Source: Mesorhizobium sp. 1M-11
GTDB lineage: Bacteria > Pseudomonadota > Alphaproteobacteria > Rhizobiales > Rhizobiaceae
DNA length: 64,000 nucleotides
Direction: 5' to 3'
Assembly: GCF_001303895.1 (NCBI RefSeq)
Contig: NZ_LJSD01000037.1
Coordinates: 124,001 to 188,000, forward strand
This document shows, piece by piece, positions 46,034 to 55,059 of this stretch (the first letter of the stretch is position 1; every line of letters begins with the position of its first letter). The notes under the pieces were generated by a model. That model saw only the letters and a list, made by a program, of their open reading frames with translations. It ran no database searches and had not been told where the DNA came from. A program made the position numbers and the translations under genes.

Positions 46034-46145
46034 TGTGCGAAAATCCACACAGTCTATTTGGAAAAGATCACCTTATCGCACAGTGTAGCATGCGCCATCT
46101 TTTCGGACACGCCTCGATCATCGGTTCAACGCGAAAGGAATGGCC

Positions 46146-47147
46146 ATGCGCGAACACACTCTTGGAAATAACGGACCTGTCGTCTCACGCCTGGGACTCG
46201 GCTGCATGGGCATGTCTGATCTCTATGGTCCAGCGGACCGGGCTGAAAGCCTGGCGACGTTGCATGCCGCGCTGGATGCCGGCGTCACGCTTCTCGACAC
46301 CGGTGATTTTTATGGCATGGGTCACAATGAAATGCTGATCGCCGAAGCGCTCGCCACGCGCGGCGGCGGCAAGGTTGCACTAAGCGTCAAATTCGGCGCG
46401 CAGCGTGGTCCCGACGGAGGTTGGCTTGGCTTCGATACCCGACCGAATGCGGTCAAGACTGCGGCTGCCTACAGCCTGAAGCGACTGGGAGTCGAGGCAA
46501 TCGACGTCTACCGGCCAGCACGGCTCGATCCGAATGTGCCTATCGAAGAAACGATCGGCGCTATCGCCGACCTCGTCAAGGCGGGTTATGTCAAGCATAT
46601 CGGCTTGTCGGAGGTAGGCTCCGAAACCATTCGCCGCGCTGCCACCGTGCATCCGATTGCCGATCTGCAGATCGAGTATTCCCTGCTTTCGCGCAATATT
46701 GAGGACGGCATTCTCGACACGTGCCGCGAACTCGGCATTGGCATAACCGCCTATGGCGTCCTGTCGCGCGGGCTGATCAGCGGCCACTGGGACAGAACCA
46801 AGGCCACGGCTGCGACGGACTTCCGCAGCCATAGCCCACGGTTTCAGGGCAACAATCTCGATCGCAATCTCAAGCTGGTCGAGGCTCTGCGCCAGGTCGC
46901 GGAAACGCGTGGTGCCAGCGTGGCGCAGATCGCCGTTGCGTGGGTGCTGGCACGGGGCAACGATATCGTGCCACTGATCGGTGCCCGCCGCCGGGATCGT
47001 CTGGCCGAAGCACTCGGTGCGCTCGACCTTGCTCTTTCTACCAGCGACATCGCTGCCATCGAGGCAGCGGCGCCCAAGGGCGCGGCAGCCGGTCAGCGCT
47101 ACACCGAACATCAGATGGCGATGCTGGATAGCGAACGGGCGGCCTGA
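46146..47147 (+). CDS. Aldo/keto reductase
   Basis: 333 residues; ATG 46146 is better spaced from AAAGGAA (46134-46140) than ATG 46140. The AKR motif LGLGCMGMSDLYGP at the N terminus, LLDTGDFYGMGHNE (catalytic Asp and Tyr), SVKFG (Lys) and SEVGSETIRRA are visible. NADPH-dependent carbonyl reduction is expected, but the substrate is unknown. A LysR regulator is divergent upstream, suggesting inducible expression. Confidence 0.88.
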   Translation: MREHTLGNNGPVVSRLGLGCMGMSDLYGPADRAESLATLHAALDAGVTLLDTGDFYGMGHNEMLIAEALATRGGGKVALSVKFGAQRGPDGGWLGFDTRPNAVKTAAAYSLKRLGVEAIDVYRPARLDPNVPIEETIGAIADLVKAGYVKHIGLSEVGSETIRRAATVHPIADLQIEYSLLSRNIEDGILDTCRELGIGITAYGVLSRGLISGHWDRTKATAATDFRSHSPRFQGNNLDRNLKLVEALRQVAETRGASVAQIAVAWVLARGNDIVPLIGARRRDRLAEALGALDLALSTSDIAAIEAAAPKGAAAGQRYTEHQMAMLDSERAA

Positions 47148-47170
47148 GCCGCGGTGGCCAAGGGTTCGCA

Positions 47171-47199
47171 GCAGCGCCGATCGGGATGATCGGCGCTGC
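47171..47199 (+). terminator. Hairpin after the aldo/keto reductase
   Basis: GCAGCGCCGATC (47171-47182) pairs perfectly with GATCGGCGCTGC (47188-47199). No T-tract follows, so termination is probable, not certain. Confidence 0.6.
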
Positions 47200-47278
47200 C
47201 CCAATACGCCAAGGTTGCGGCCCATCGCTCGGAATGGCATGACAGGCCAAATATGCCATCCTGCTCCGGAGCTGCCCC

Positions 47279-47617
47279 ATGAATGTCCGTCAGATTTCCG
47301 AAACTTATTCCGTCTCGCCGCAGATCAGCGTCGAGGACGTTGCGGCGATCAAGGCCGCCGGGTTCAAGAGCGTGATCTGCAATCGCCCCGACAATGAGGA
47401 TCCCGGCCAGCCGAGCGCCGATGAGATCAAGGCCGCGGTTGAGGCCGCAGGACTGGAATTCCGCTGGGTGCCTGTCATCAGCGGCCAGATGACGGCACAG
47501 AATGTCGAGGACCAGGCCCAGGCTCTGGATACTCTGCCCGAACCGGTTTTCGCCTACTGCCGTTCCGGTACCCGCTGCACCAACCTCTACGCTGCCGTAC
47601 AGCAGTTGAAGGGCTAA
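47279..47617 (+). CDS. TIGR01244-type phosphatase/sulfurtransferase-like protein
   Basis: 112 residues. The family hallmark is the P-loop-like AYCRSGTRCTNLY with the nucleophilic cysteine, on a small cysteine-phosphatase/rhodanese fold; NRPDNEDPGQPS is also characteristic. Related domains are fused to beta-lactamase-like persulfide dioxygenases in some bacteria. A precise substrate is unknown. It ends two bases before the Lrp stop on the opposite strand. Confidence 0.82.
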   Translation: MNVRQISETYSVSPQISVEDVAAIKAAGFKSVICNRPDNEDPGQPSADEIKAAVEAAGLEFRWVPVISGQMTAQNVEDQAQALDTLPEPVFAYCRSGTRCTNLYAAVQQLKG

Positions 47618-47618
47618 A

Positions 47619-48089
47619 TCAGATCGGCAGCGCACCGGTCTCCTTCAGCGTTTCCAGCACGATCGCCGTTTTCACGTGCTGCACGGATTCGTGTGGCAAC
47701 AGCTCGTTGTTGACGAATTCCGACAGCGATTTCAGGTCAGGCGTGACGACTTTGAGGATGTAGTCCATCTCGCCGGTCAATGCGTGCGCTTCCTGCACCT
47801 CAGGCAGGCGCTTGACCAGTTCGGCGAAGCGGCGGGCATTGTCACGGTTGTGCGTGGCAAGCGTCACGGTGATGACGTTGACCAGCGAGAAGCCCAACTT
47901 GTCGCGGTCGAGCACCGCTTGGTAATTGCGGATGTAACCCTCCTCCTCCAGCCGCTGTCGCCGACGCGAACATTGCGAAGCCGAGAGGTTCACACGTTCC
48001 GACAAATCGTTATTGGTAAGCCGCGCATCGCCTTGCAAAAGAGCCAATATCTTGCGGTCAAACTGATCAATGCGCGCGCCTTCCGCCAT
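47619..48089 (-). CDS. Lrp/AsnC-family transcriptional regulator
   Basis: 156 residues from ATG 48089 with GAGGG just upstream. The helix-turn-helix is LDRKILALLQ-like at the N terminus (FDRKILALLQGDARLTNNDL, and QCSRRRQRLEEEG), followed by the RAM effector domain with EVQEAHALTGEMDYILKV. It is divergent from hpd across 121 bases, so it is likely a tyrosine- or hydroxyphenylpyruvate-responsive regulator of hpd; the effector is inference. Confidence 0.9.
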   Translation of the reverse strand: MAEGARIDQFDRKILALLQGDARLTNNDLSERVNLSASQCSRRRQRLEEEGYIRNYQAVLDRDKLGFSLVNVITVTLATHNRDNARRFAELVKRLPEVQEAHALTGEMDYILKVVTPDLKSLSEFVNNELLPHESVQHVKTAIVLETLKETGALPI

Positions 48090-48210
48090 CTCGCCCTCAT
48101 TCATGCACGAAACGCGCACATTATGATGGAGGCGCATACCCGAATGCAAGCACCGTGCGGGCCATCGGGCATATACTCGGCGGAACTGGAGACGAACCGG
48201 AGGATTTGCC

Positions 48211-49323
48211 ATGGGTCCCTTCCCGCACGACGCACCGCCCGCCACCATCAGCGAAGCCAATCCCGCCGGTACCGATGGTTTCGAATTTGTCGAATTCGCC
48301 CATCCGGAGCCTGAAAAGCTCGCCGAGCTGTTCGCCCGCATGGGGTACACCGAGGTTGCCAGGCACAAGACCAAGAACATCTCGGTCTGGCGCCAGGGCG
48401 ACATCAACTACGTCCTCAACGCCGAGCCCGGCTCGCATGCCATGAAGTTCGTCGACGAACACGGCCCCTGCGCGCCGTCGATGGCGTGGCGCGTGGTCGA
48501 CGCCAGGCACGCCTTCGAGCACGCCGTTTCCAAGGGCGCCAAGCCCTATGAAGGCACCGACAAGGCGCTCGATGTGCCCGCCATCGTCGGCATCGGCGGC
48601 TCGCTGCTCTACTTTGTCGAGAAATACGGCGCCAAGGGCTCGGCCTATGACGCCGAGTTCGACTGGGTTGGCGAGACCAATCCGAAGCCGGCCGGTGTCG
48701 GCTTCTATTTCCTCGACCACCTCACCCACAATGTCTACCGCGGCAACATGGACAAGTGGTGGGATTTCTATCGCGACCTGTTCGGTTTCAAGCAGATCCA
48801 CTTCTTCGACATCGATGGCAAGATCACCGGCCTCGTCAGCCGCGCCATTACCTCGCCCTGCGGCAAGATCCGCATTCCGCTGAACGAATCCAAGGACGAT
48901 ACCAGCCAGATCGCCGAGTACCTGAAAAAGTACCGGGGAGAAGGCATCCAGCACATCGCGGTCGGCACCGATGACATCTACGCCGGCACCGACAGGCTCG
49001 CCGACAACGGGCTGAAGTTCATGCCTGGCCCGCCCGACACTTACTACGAGATGTCACATGCCCGCGTGAACGGCCATGACGAGCCGGTCGAGCACATGAA
49101 GAAGCATGGCATCCTGATCGACGGCGAAGGCGTGGTGAATGGCGGCACGACCAAAATCCTGCTGCAGATCTTCTCCAAGACCGTGATCGGACCGATCTTC
49201 TTCGAATTCATCCAGCGCAAGGGCGATGAGGGTTTCGGCGAAGGCAATTTCCGCGCCTTGTTCGAATCGATCGAGCAGGACCAGATCAAGCGCGGTGTGC
49301 TCAAGGTGCAGGCTGCCGAATAG
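48211..49323 (+). CDS. hpd: 4-Hydroxyphenylpyruvate dioxygenase
   Basis: 370 residues. It converts 4-hydroxyphenylpyruvate to homogentisate with oxygen and non-haem iron. The iron ligands are expected in LTHNVY and IQHIAVG (His/His) and in PIFFEFIQRKG (Glu), and all three are present. The ribosome-binding site GGAGG lies eight bases before the ATG. Downstream enzymes hmgA and fahA lie in the convergent cluster. A divergent Lrp-type regulator sits upstream. Confidence 0.97.
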   Translation: MGPFPHDAPPATISEANPAGTDGFEFVEFAHPEPEKLAELFARMGYTEVARHKTKNISVWRQGDINYVLNAEPGSHAMKFVDEHGPCAPSMAWRVVDARHAFEHAVSKGAKPYEGTDKALDVPAIVGIGGSLLYFVEKYGAKGSAYDAEFDWVGETNPKPAGVGFYFLDHLTHNVYRGNMDKWWDFYRDLFGFKQIHFFDIDGKITGLVSRAITSPCGKIRIPLNESKDDTSQIAEYLKKYRGEGIQHIAVGTDDIYAGTDRLADNGLKFMPGPPDTYYEMSHARVNGHDEPVEHMKKHGILIDGEGVVNGGTTKILLQIFSKTVIGPIFFEFIQRKGDEGFGEGNFRALFESIEQDQIKRGVLKVQAAE

Positions 49324-49358
49324 GCCAGGCAGCCACCGGTTCAAAGGTCGGGCGCGTC

Positions 49359-49462
49359 AGAGCAATTCCAGGAAAAGTGCGCAGCGGTTTTCCGTCCGGA
49401 ATTGCGTAAAAACAAAGAGTTAGAGCGTTTCCGCGTTTCCGAGAAGATCGGAAAACGCTCTA
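49359..49462. repeat. Palindromic intergenic repeat, copy 6
   Basis: AGAGCAATTCCAGGAAAAGTG...TTCCGTCCGGAATTGCG, then TTAGAGCGTTTCCG...GGAAAACGCTCTAG. It is full-length, in the same orientation as copy 1, and its last bases contain the stop codon of the DinB-like gene (49460-49462). Confidence 0.9.
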
Positions 49463-49996
49463 GAGTCCCAGGCGCTCGGCCTCTTTTTTCCTGAGTTTGA
49501 TATCATAGTCGAGCAGGAACTCGTCGAGTTGCGGCGGCTTGACCGACGTGCTGGAAAGCATGGCATGCACCTGCCCGCGATGATGAATTTGGTGCAGGAA
49601 CAGATGCGCCAGCAGATCACCGATGCGCTCGGGAATGATGCCGTCGTCGCCCCGGTCGGTCGGCACGCGCCGGTCAGGGTCGGGTTTGGTCAATTCTTCG
49701 CAAAACGACATCAGCCGGCGGTCGGTCTCGGCCTGCACCGCCGCCAGTTTGACGGGCATCTCGAAATCCGTCCAGCCGTCGAAAACGGCGAGCCCAACAC
49801 CACCCTCTTCCACCATGTCCAGATAGTAGAGATCGACCGACAGGATATGGTTGAGCGTCGCCTTGATTGATGGAAAGAAGCCCGCGCGCCCGGCTTCGAA
49901 CTCCCCAGGCTTCAGTGCCGTCACAGCCCGATAGAGGCGATCATTGGACCAGAGATTGTTCGCGGCCATGCGGTGGAAATGATCGATCAGGTCCAT
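49460..49996 (-). CDS. DinB-superfamily metal protein in the homogentisate operon
   Basis: 178 residues. The three metal-ligand histidines of the DinB fold are visible: H50 (ATLNHILSVD) and H135/H139 (LFLHQIHHRGQ). The superfamily includes thiol-dependent isomerases and transferases, such as mycothiol-dependent maleylpyruvate isomerase; DinB here is unrelated to DNA polymerase IV. It starts 27 bases after fahA, where maleylacetoacetate isomerase is often encoded. A role as an isomerase is a hypothesis. The stop is inside repeat copy 6. Confidence 0.83.
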   Translation of the reverse strand: MDLIDHFHRMAANNLWSNDRLYRAVTALKPGEFEAGRAGFFPSIKATLNHILSVDLYYLDMVEEGGVGLAVFDGWTDFEMPVKLAAVQAETDRRLMSFCEELTKPDPDRRVPTDRGDDGIIPERIGDLLAHLFLHQIHHRGQVHAMLSSTSVKPPQLDEFLLDYDIKLRKKEAERLGL

Positions 49997-50023
49997 CGCC
50001 GCTCCCTTGTCGCTCGTCGGTGG

Positions 50024-51037
50024 TCACTTCTGGTACTTTTCCACCTTTTGCTCGATGGCGCCGAAGATCGAATGCCCGGCCTTGTCCTTCATTTCGATGC
50101 GCACCGTATCGCCGAAACGCAGGAATGGGGTTTTCGCCTCGCCGCTCTCGATGGTTTCGATCACACGCTGTTCCGCAATGCAGGAATAGCCGGAGCCACC
50201 TTCGGCAACAGGCTTGCCTGGGCCACCGTCCTTTTTGTTGGAAATCGTGCCGGAGCCAATGATGGCCCCCGCCGAAAGTGGGCGGGTTTTGGCCGCGTGC
50301 ACGATCAGGGCCGGAAAATCGAAAGTCATGTCGATGCCGGCATTGGCGCGTCCGAACGGCTTTCCGTTGAGGTCGACACAAAGCGGAAGATGCAGCTTGC
50401 CGCCATCCCATGCATCACCGAGTTCATCGGGCGTGACCGTCACCGGCGAAAAGGCCGACGACGGCTTCGACTGGAAGAAACCGAAACCTTTGGCAAGCTC
50501 CGGTGCCGTCAGCGTGCGCAGCGTGACGTCGTTGACCAACATGACCAGGCGGATCGCATCGCGCGCCTGATCCTTGTCTGCGCCCATCGGCACGTCATCG
50601 ACGATGACGGCAACTTCGGCTTCGAGATCGATACCCCAGGCCTCATCGGCCATGCGGATCGGATCGCGCGGGGGTACAAAGGTGTCCGATCCGCCTTGAT
50701 ACATCAGCGGATCGGTCCAGAAGCTTGCCGGCATTTCGGCATTGCGTGCCTTACGCACCAGTTCGACGTGATTGACGTAAGCCGAGCCGTCGGCCCACTG
50801 GTACGCACGCGGCAGCGGCGAATGAGCGTCGTGCTCATGGAAACGCTCCGTGGGTACGGAACCATGCTCGAGCGACTCGGCCAGCGCGGCCAGATGCGGG
50901 GCAATGCGGCGCCAGTCATCGAGCGCGGCCTGCAAGGTCGGCGCGAGAAACGAGGCGTCGGTCAGGCGCGTCAAATCGCGAGACACGACGACAAGCTTTC
51001 CGTCGCGCGTCCCGTTCTTCAAGGTGGCAAGCTTCAT
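50024..51037 (-). CDS. fahA: Fumarylacetoacetase
   Basis: 337 residues. It hydrolyses fumarylacetoacetate to fumarate and acetoacetate. Motifs: EAEVAVIVDDVP (metal site), NDVTLR and GSGTISNKKDGG near the C-terminal catalytic region. The length fits the bacterial type. Ten bases separate it from the DUF1428 gene upstream; a DinB-like gene follows. Together with hpd and hmgA it completes most of the tyrosine pathway. Confidence 0.95.
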   Translation of the reverse strand: MKLATLKNGTRDGKLVVVSRDLTRLTDASFLAPTLQAALDDWRRIAPHLAALAESLEHGSVPTERFHEHDAHSPLPRAYQWADGSAYVNHVELVRKARNAEMPASFWTDPLMYQGGSDTFVPPRDPIRMADEAWGIDLEAEVAVIVDDVPMGADKDQARDAIRLVMLVNDVTLRTLTAPELAKGFGFFQSKPSSAFSPVTVTPDELGDAWDGGKLHLPLCVDLNGKPFGRANAGIDMTFDFPALIVHAAKTRPLSAGAIIGSGTISNKKDGGPGKPVAEGGSGYSCIAEQRVIETIESGEAKTPFLRFGDTVRIEMKDKAGHSIFGAIEQKVEKYQK

Positions 51038-51047
51038 TCAGTTCCCC

Positions 51048-51401
51048 TTATCGCTCCATGAAGACTTTGAACCCACCATAGATCAGCCGCTTCATATAGG
51101 TAGGCATATTTTGCATGCCCGGCTGCAATCGCGGGTCCTCCATCACTTTCTTCATCACCTCGTCACGGTGTTCGCGCGATTTGTAGGTGACGTAGGAAAA
51201 TACAATTGTGTCACCTGCTTCCTTCTTCACCGCAAGCGGGAAAGAGGTGACCTGGCCATCTGGCACATCATCGGCTTCGGCTTCGACATAAGACAACGCG
51301 CCATGCTCCATCCAGACCACGGCGGCGAGATCGACGTTTTTCCGGTATTCCTCCATCTCCGCCTGCGGCACCGGCAGAACAAAGCCATCGACATAGGTCA
51401 T
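51048..51401 (-). CDS. DUF1428 family protein
   Basis: 117 residues. The start MTYVDGFVLPVPQ and the phrase YKSREHRDEVMKKVMEDPR are characteristic of DUF1428 proteins, a ferredoxin-like dimeric alpha+beta barrel fold of unknown function. It lies between hmgA and fahA on the same strand, spacing 95 bases from hmgA, so it is probably in the homogentisate operon, but no role there is known to me. Confidence 0.87.
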   Translation of the reverse strand: MTYVDGFVLPVPQAEMEEYRKNVDLAAVVWMEHGALSYVEAEADDVPDGQVTSFPLAVKKEAGDTIVFSYVTYKSREHRDEVMKKVMEDPRLQPGMQNMPTYMKRLIYGGFKVFMER

Positions 51402-51496
51402 GATGCGTCTCCTTTTCGGGTTTTGACGATCCTAGGACGTATGCGGGGCGCGTTTTCCGACAACGGAACCGAGAAAATCGATTATGATGGCCGCGA

Positions 51497-52810
51497 TCAG
51501 CTCCAATCGCCTTCCGGCGTGCCGTTGAAACGCTTCTTCAGATCCTTCCAGCAGTCGATATAGTCCTCCTGCAAGGTCGGCAGTTCCGCGCCAAAGCGGC
51601 TCAGCATCTGCGGGAAACGCGTCTCGAACATGAAGGCCATGGTGTTGTCGAGCTTCACCGGCTTCAGTTCGGCCTTCGAGGCCTTCTCGAAGCCGGGCGC
51701 ATCCGGACCATGCGCCAGCATCATGTTGTGCAGGCTCATGCCGCCAGGGACAAAACCTTCTTCCTTGGCGTCATACTGGCCATGGATCAGGCCCATGAAC
51801 TCGCTCATGATGTTGCGGTGATACCAGGGCGGTCGGAAGGTGTTCTCCGCCACCATCCATCGCGGTGGGAAGATGACGAAGTCGACATTGGCCGTACCTT
51901 CCTCACCGGACGGCGCGGTAAGTACCGTGAAGATCGACGGGTCGGGATGATCGAACAGGAGCGCGCCGACGGGTGAAAACGTAGCAAGATCATATTTATA
52001 TGGTGCGTAATTGCCATGCCACGCGACCACGTCGAGCGGTGAGTGATCGAGTTCCGTGACGTGGAACGAGCCGCACCATTTCACGATCAGCCGGCAGGGT
52101 TTTTCTTTTTCTTCAAACCACGCGCAGGGCGTCTTGAAGTCGCGCGGATTGGCCAGGCAGTTGGCACCGATCGGACCGCGATCGGGCATGGTGAACTTGG
52201 CGCCGTAGTTCTCGCAGATGTAGCCGCGCACTTCCGGATCGAGCAGTTCGACCTTGAACACCAATCCACGTGGGAGAACGCAGATCTCGCCAGGCCTCAT
52301 TTCGATGACGCCCATCTCGGTGACGAAATTCAGCCGTCCCACCTGCGGCACCACCAGCATCTCGCCGTCGGCATTAAAGAAATGGTCGTCTACCATCGAT
52401 GCGTTGGCGACATAGACATGAGCGGCCATGCCGCTTTGCCCGAGTGCGTCACCGGCCGTCGTCATGGTTCGGATACCGGCGATGAAATCGGTCGGTTCCG
52501 TCGGCATCGGCGTCGGATTCCAGCGATACTGGCCAAGCGCCAGTTCATGGTCGCCGACATTGGGAGCGGTCTTCCAGAACGGATAGCTCACTCCCTTGAA
52601 ACGGCCGGTGTGCTTGACGCTCGGACGGATGCGGTAGAGCCAGGAGCGTTCGTTGGTACCGCGCGGCGCGGTGAAGGGTGAGCCAGACAGCTGCTCCGCA
52701 TAAAGCCCGTAGGCCGGCCGCTGCGGTGAGTTGCGTCCCTGTGGCAGCGAGCCCGGCAGCGTCTCGGTTTCGAAATCATTGCCGAAACCCGGCATATAGG
52801 AAAAGGCCAT
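51497..52810 (-). CDS. hmgA: Homogentisate 1,2-dioxygenase
   Basis: 437 residues from ATG 52810, giving the family start [15 protein letters not shown] and GGGAGGA eight bases upstream; the longer open frame adds 41 unrelated residues. It opens the homogentisate ring with non-haem iron. The iron-binding region is seen in [21 protein letters not shown], and [22 protein letters not shown] precedes it. First gene of the leftward hmgA-DUF1428-fahA-DinB-like unit, divergent from a MarR regulator. Confidence 0.97.
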   Translation of the reverse strand: MAFSYMPGFGNDFETETLPGSLPQGRNSPQRPAYGLYAEQLSGSPFTAPRGTNERSWLYRIRPSVKHTGRFKGVSYPFWKTAPNVGDHELALGQYRWNPTPMPTEPTDFIAGIRTMTTAGDALGQSGMAAHVYVANASMVDDHFFNADGEMLVVPQVGRLNFVTEMGVIEMRPGEICVLPRGLVFKVELLDPEVRGYICENYGAKFTMPDRGPIGANCLANPRDFKTPCAWFEEKEKPCRLIVKWCGSFHVTELDHSPLDVVAWHGNYAPYKYDLATFSPVGALLFDHPDPSIFTVLTAPSGEEGTANVDFVIFPPRWMVAENTFRPPWYHRNIMSEFMGLIHGQYDAKEEGFVPGGMSLHNMMLAHGPDAPGFEKASKAELKPVKLDNTMAFMFETRFPQMLSRFGAELPTLQEDYIDCWKDLKKRFNGTPEGDWS

Positions 52811-52837
52811 AGCATCCTCCCGTGGTTGACCATAATG

Positions 52838-52870
52838 GTTACATCCGTAACTATCGAAAATGTAACTATC
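52838..52870. promoter_or_regulatory. Candidate MarR-type operator between hmgA and marR
   Basis: An inverted repeat GTTAC-N4-GTAAC (52838-52851) overlaps a direct repeat GTAACTATC at 52847-52855 and 52862-52870. Its position between the divergent genes suits control by the adjacent regulator. No binding evidence. Confidence 0.55.
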
Positions 52871-52913
52871 AACGGCGCATCGCTTCCTCAGAAGCTCGCC
52901 CGGAACGATCATC

Positions 52914-53429
52914 ATGGCAAGACAAGACGACATCCTGGAGCTGGAAACCTTCCTGCCCTACCGGCTCTATCACCTGGCGGATCTGGTCAGTCGCGAATTC
53001 GCGCGCGTCTACAAGGACCGGCACGGCCTTACCCGCCCGGAATGGCGCACCCTGTCGGGGCTTGGTCAGTGCGGCGCAATGACTGCGAAAGCGCTTGGTG
53101 AACAATCCGCCATGCACAAGACCAAGGTCTCGCGTGCCGTGGCGGAACTGGAGCGGCGGCGCTGGCTGACCCGGTCGCCCGATGAGAAGGACCGGCGCGT
53201 CGAGCATCTGGCGCTGACCAAAGCGGGCCTTGCCGCCTATCGCGACATGGTACCGTTGGCGAAAGCGTTCGAACGGGAATTGCTGGCGCGGATCAATGAG
53301 CTGGATCGCGGAGCGCTGACTGTCGCGCTGGACGCCGTCGAAGCGGCGTTGTCGTTCACTCCACCCGACGCGGATAATGAAGGCGTGGCGGCAGGCGATG
53401 ATGGACGACGCCGAGTCCGACAAGGCTGA
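52914..53429 (+). CDS. MarR-family transcriptional regulator
   Basis: 171 residues with a winged helix: [43 protein letters not shown] and [16 protein letters not shown]. It is divergent from hmgA and probably regulates the homogentisate genes, with an operator at 52838-52870; homologues in other bacteria act as HmgR-type repressors relieved by homogentisate. Its last 74 bases overlap the convergent HPP gene. Confidence 0.9.
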   Translation: MARQDDILELETFLPYRLYHLADLVSREFARVYKDRHGLTRPEWRTLSGLGQCGAMTAKALGEQSAMHKTKVSRAVAELERRRWLTRSPDEKDRRVEHLALTKAGLAAYRDMVPLAKAFERELLARINELDRGALTVALDAVEAALSFTPPDADNEGVAAGDDGRRRVRQG

Positions 53430-53859
53430 TACAGCCGACCAGGATTGTGCCGAACAGCGAGGCGCTCTGCAGGGGGGCGGCGATTGCAATCAGCGGCACC
53501 GCGCCGGCGGGCGGGTGGGTCACGCGAAGCATCGACATCAGTGCGATCGCGGCACCGACGGCCAGTGCGGCCACCGTCCAACTGGCCGGAAGCGCCAGGG
53601 CGGCGGCCACGCCCACCACAGTGGCCAACAGATAGCCACCGAACACATTGGCAGGCTGCGCCAGCGGGCTGGTGGGCTGGCCAAAGATCAGCACCGCAGT
53701 GGCTCCCAGCGGCGCCAACAACAGCGGTAGGTCGGTCAGCGCGGCAAGACCACCGACAGCGCCGATGCCGATAACCGCGCCGAGCCCGGATTTCGCATGC
53801 GAAAGCGGATGGCTGGACGGCTCATGGCGTGCTGTGAAGTGGCGGATATGGCGGCGCAT
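53356..53859 (-). CDS. HPP-family integral membrane protein
   Basis: 167 residues with four hydrophobic segments and the family motif VTHPPAGAVPLIA; another signature is SPLAQPANVFGGYLL. HPP proteins are four-helix membrane proteins, reported in some bacteria and plants to take part in nitrite transport; the substrate here is unknown. The 3' 74 bases overlap the marR gene on the other strand; the C-terminal residues LHYPRRVE lie in the overlap. Confidence 0.85.
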   Translation of the reverse strand: MRRHIRHFTARHEPSSHPLSHAKSGLGAVIGIGAVGGLAALTDLPLLLAPLGATAVLIFGQPTSPLAQPANVFGGYLLATVVGVAAALALPASWTVAALAVGAAIALMSMLRVTHPPAGAVPLIAIAAPLQSASLFGTILVGCISLVGLGVVHHRLPPRLHYPRRVE

Positions 53860-54013
53860 AGTCGGAATTCCGGCTCTTACACATCACCCCGAAAATCCAT
53901 TCGATTTCCGGGGCGAAGCGCTTGCACAATAAAGTTGCCTGCTTTAGCAAACGAGCCAGCAGCAAGGCAACGAACGTTATTCGAAAAAATCCACTGCTAA
54001 GAAAAAATTTTTC

Positions 54014-55048
<1,035 letters not shown>

Positions 55049-55059
55049 TGTGTTCTTCC

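Noticed and set aside
21961..49462. Repeat family interpreted as CRISPR, insertion sequence or transposon ends
   Set aside because: Copies are single, widely spaced and intergenic, without spacers, transposase or target-site duplications.
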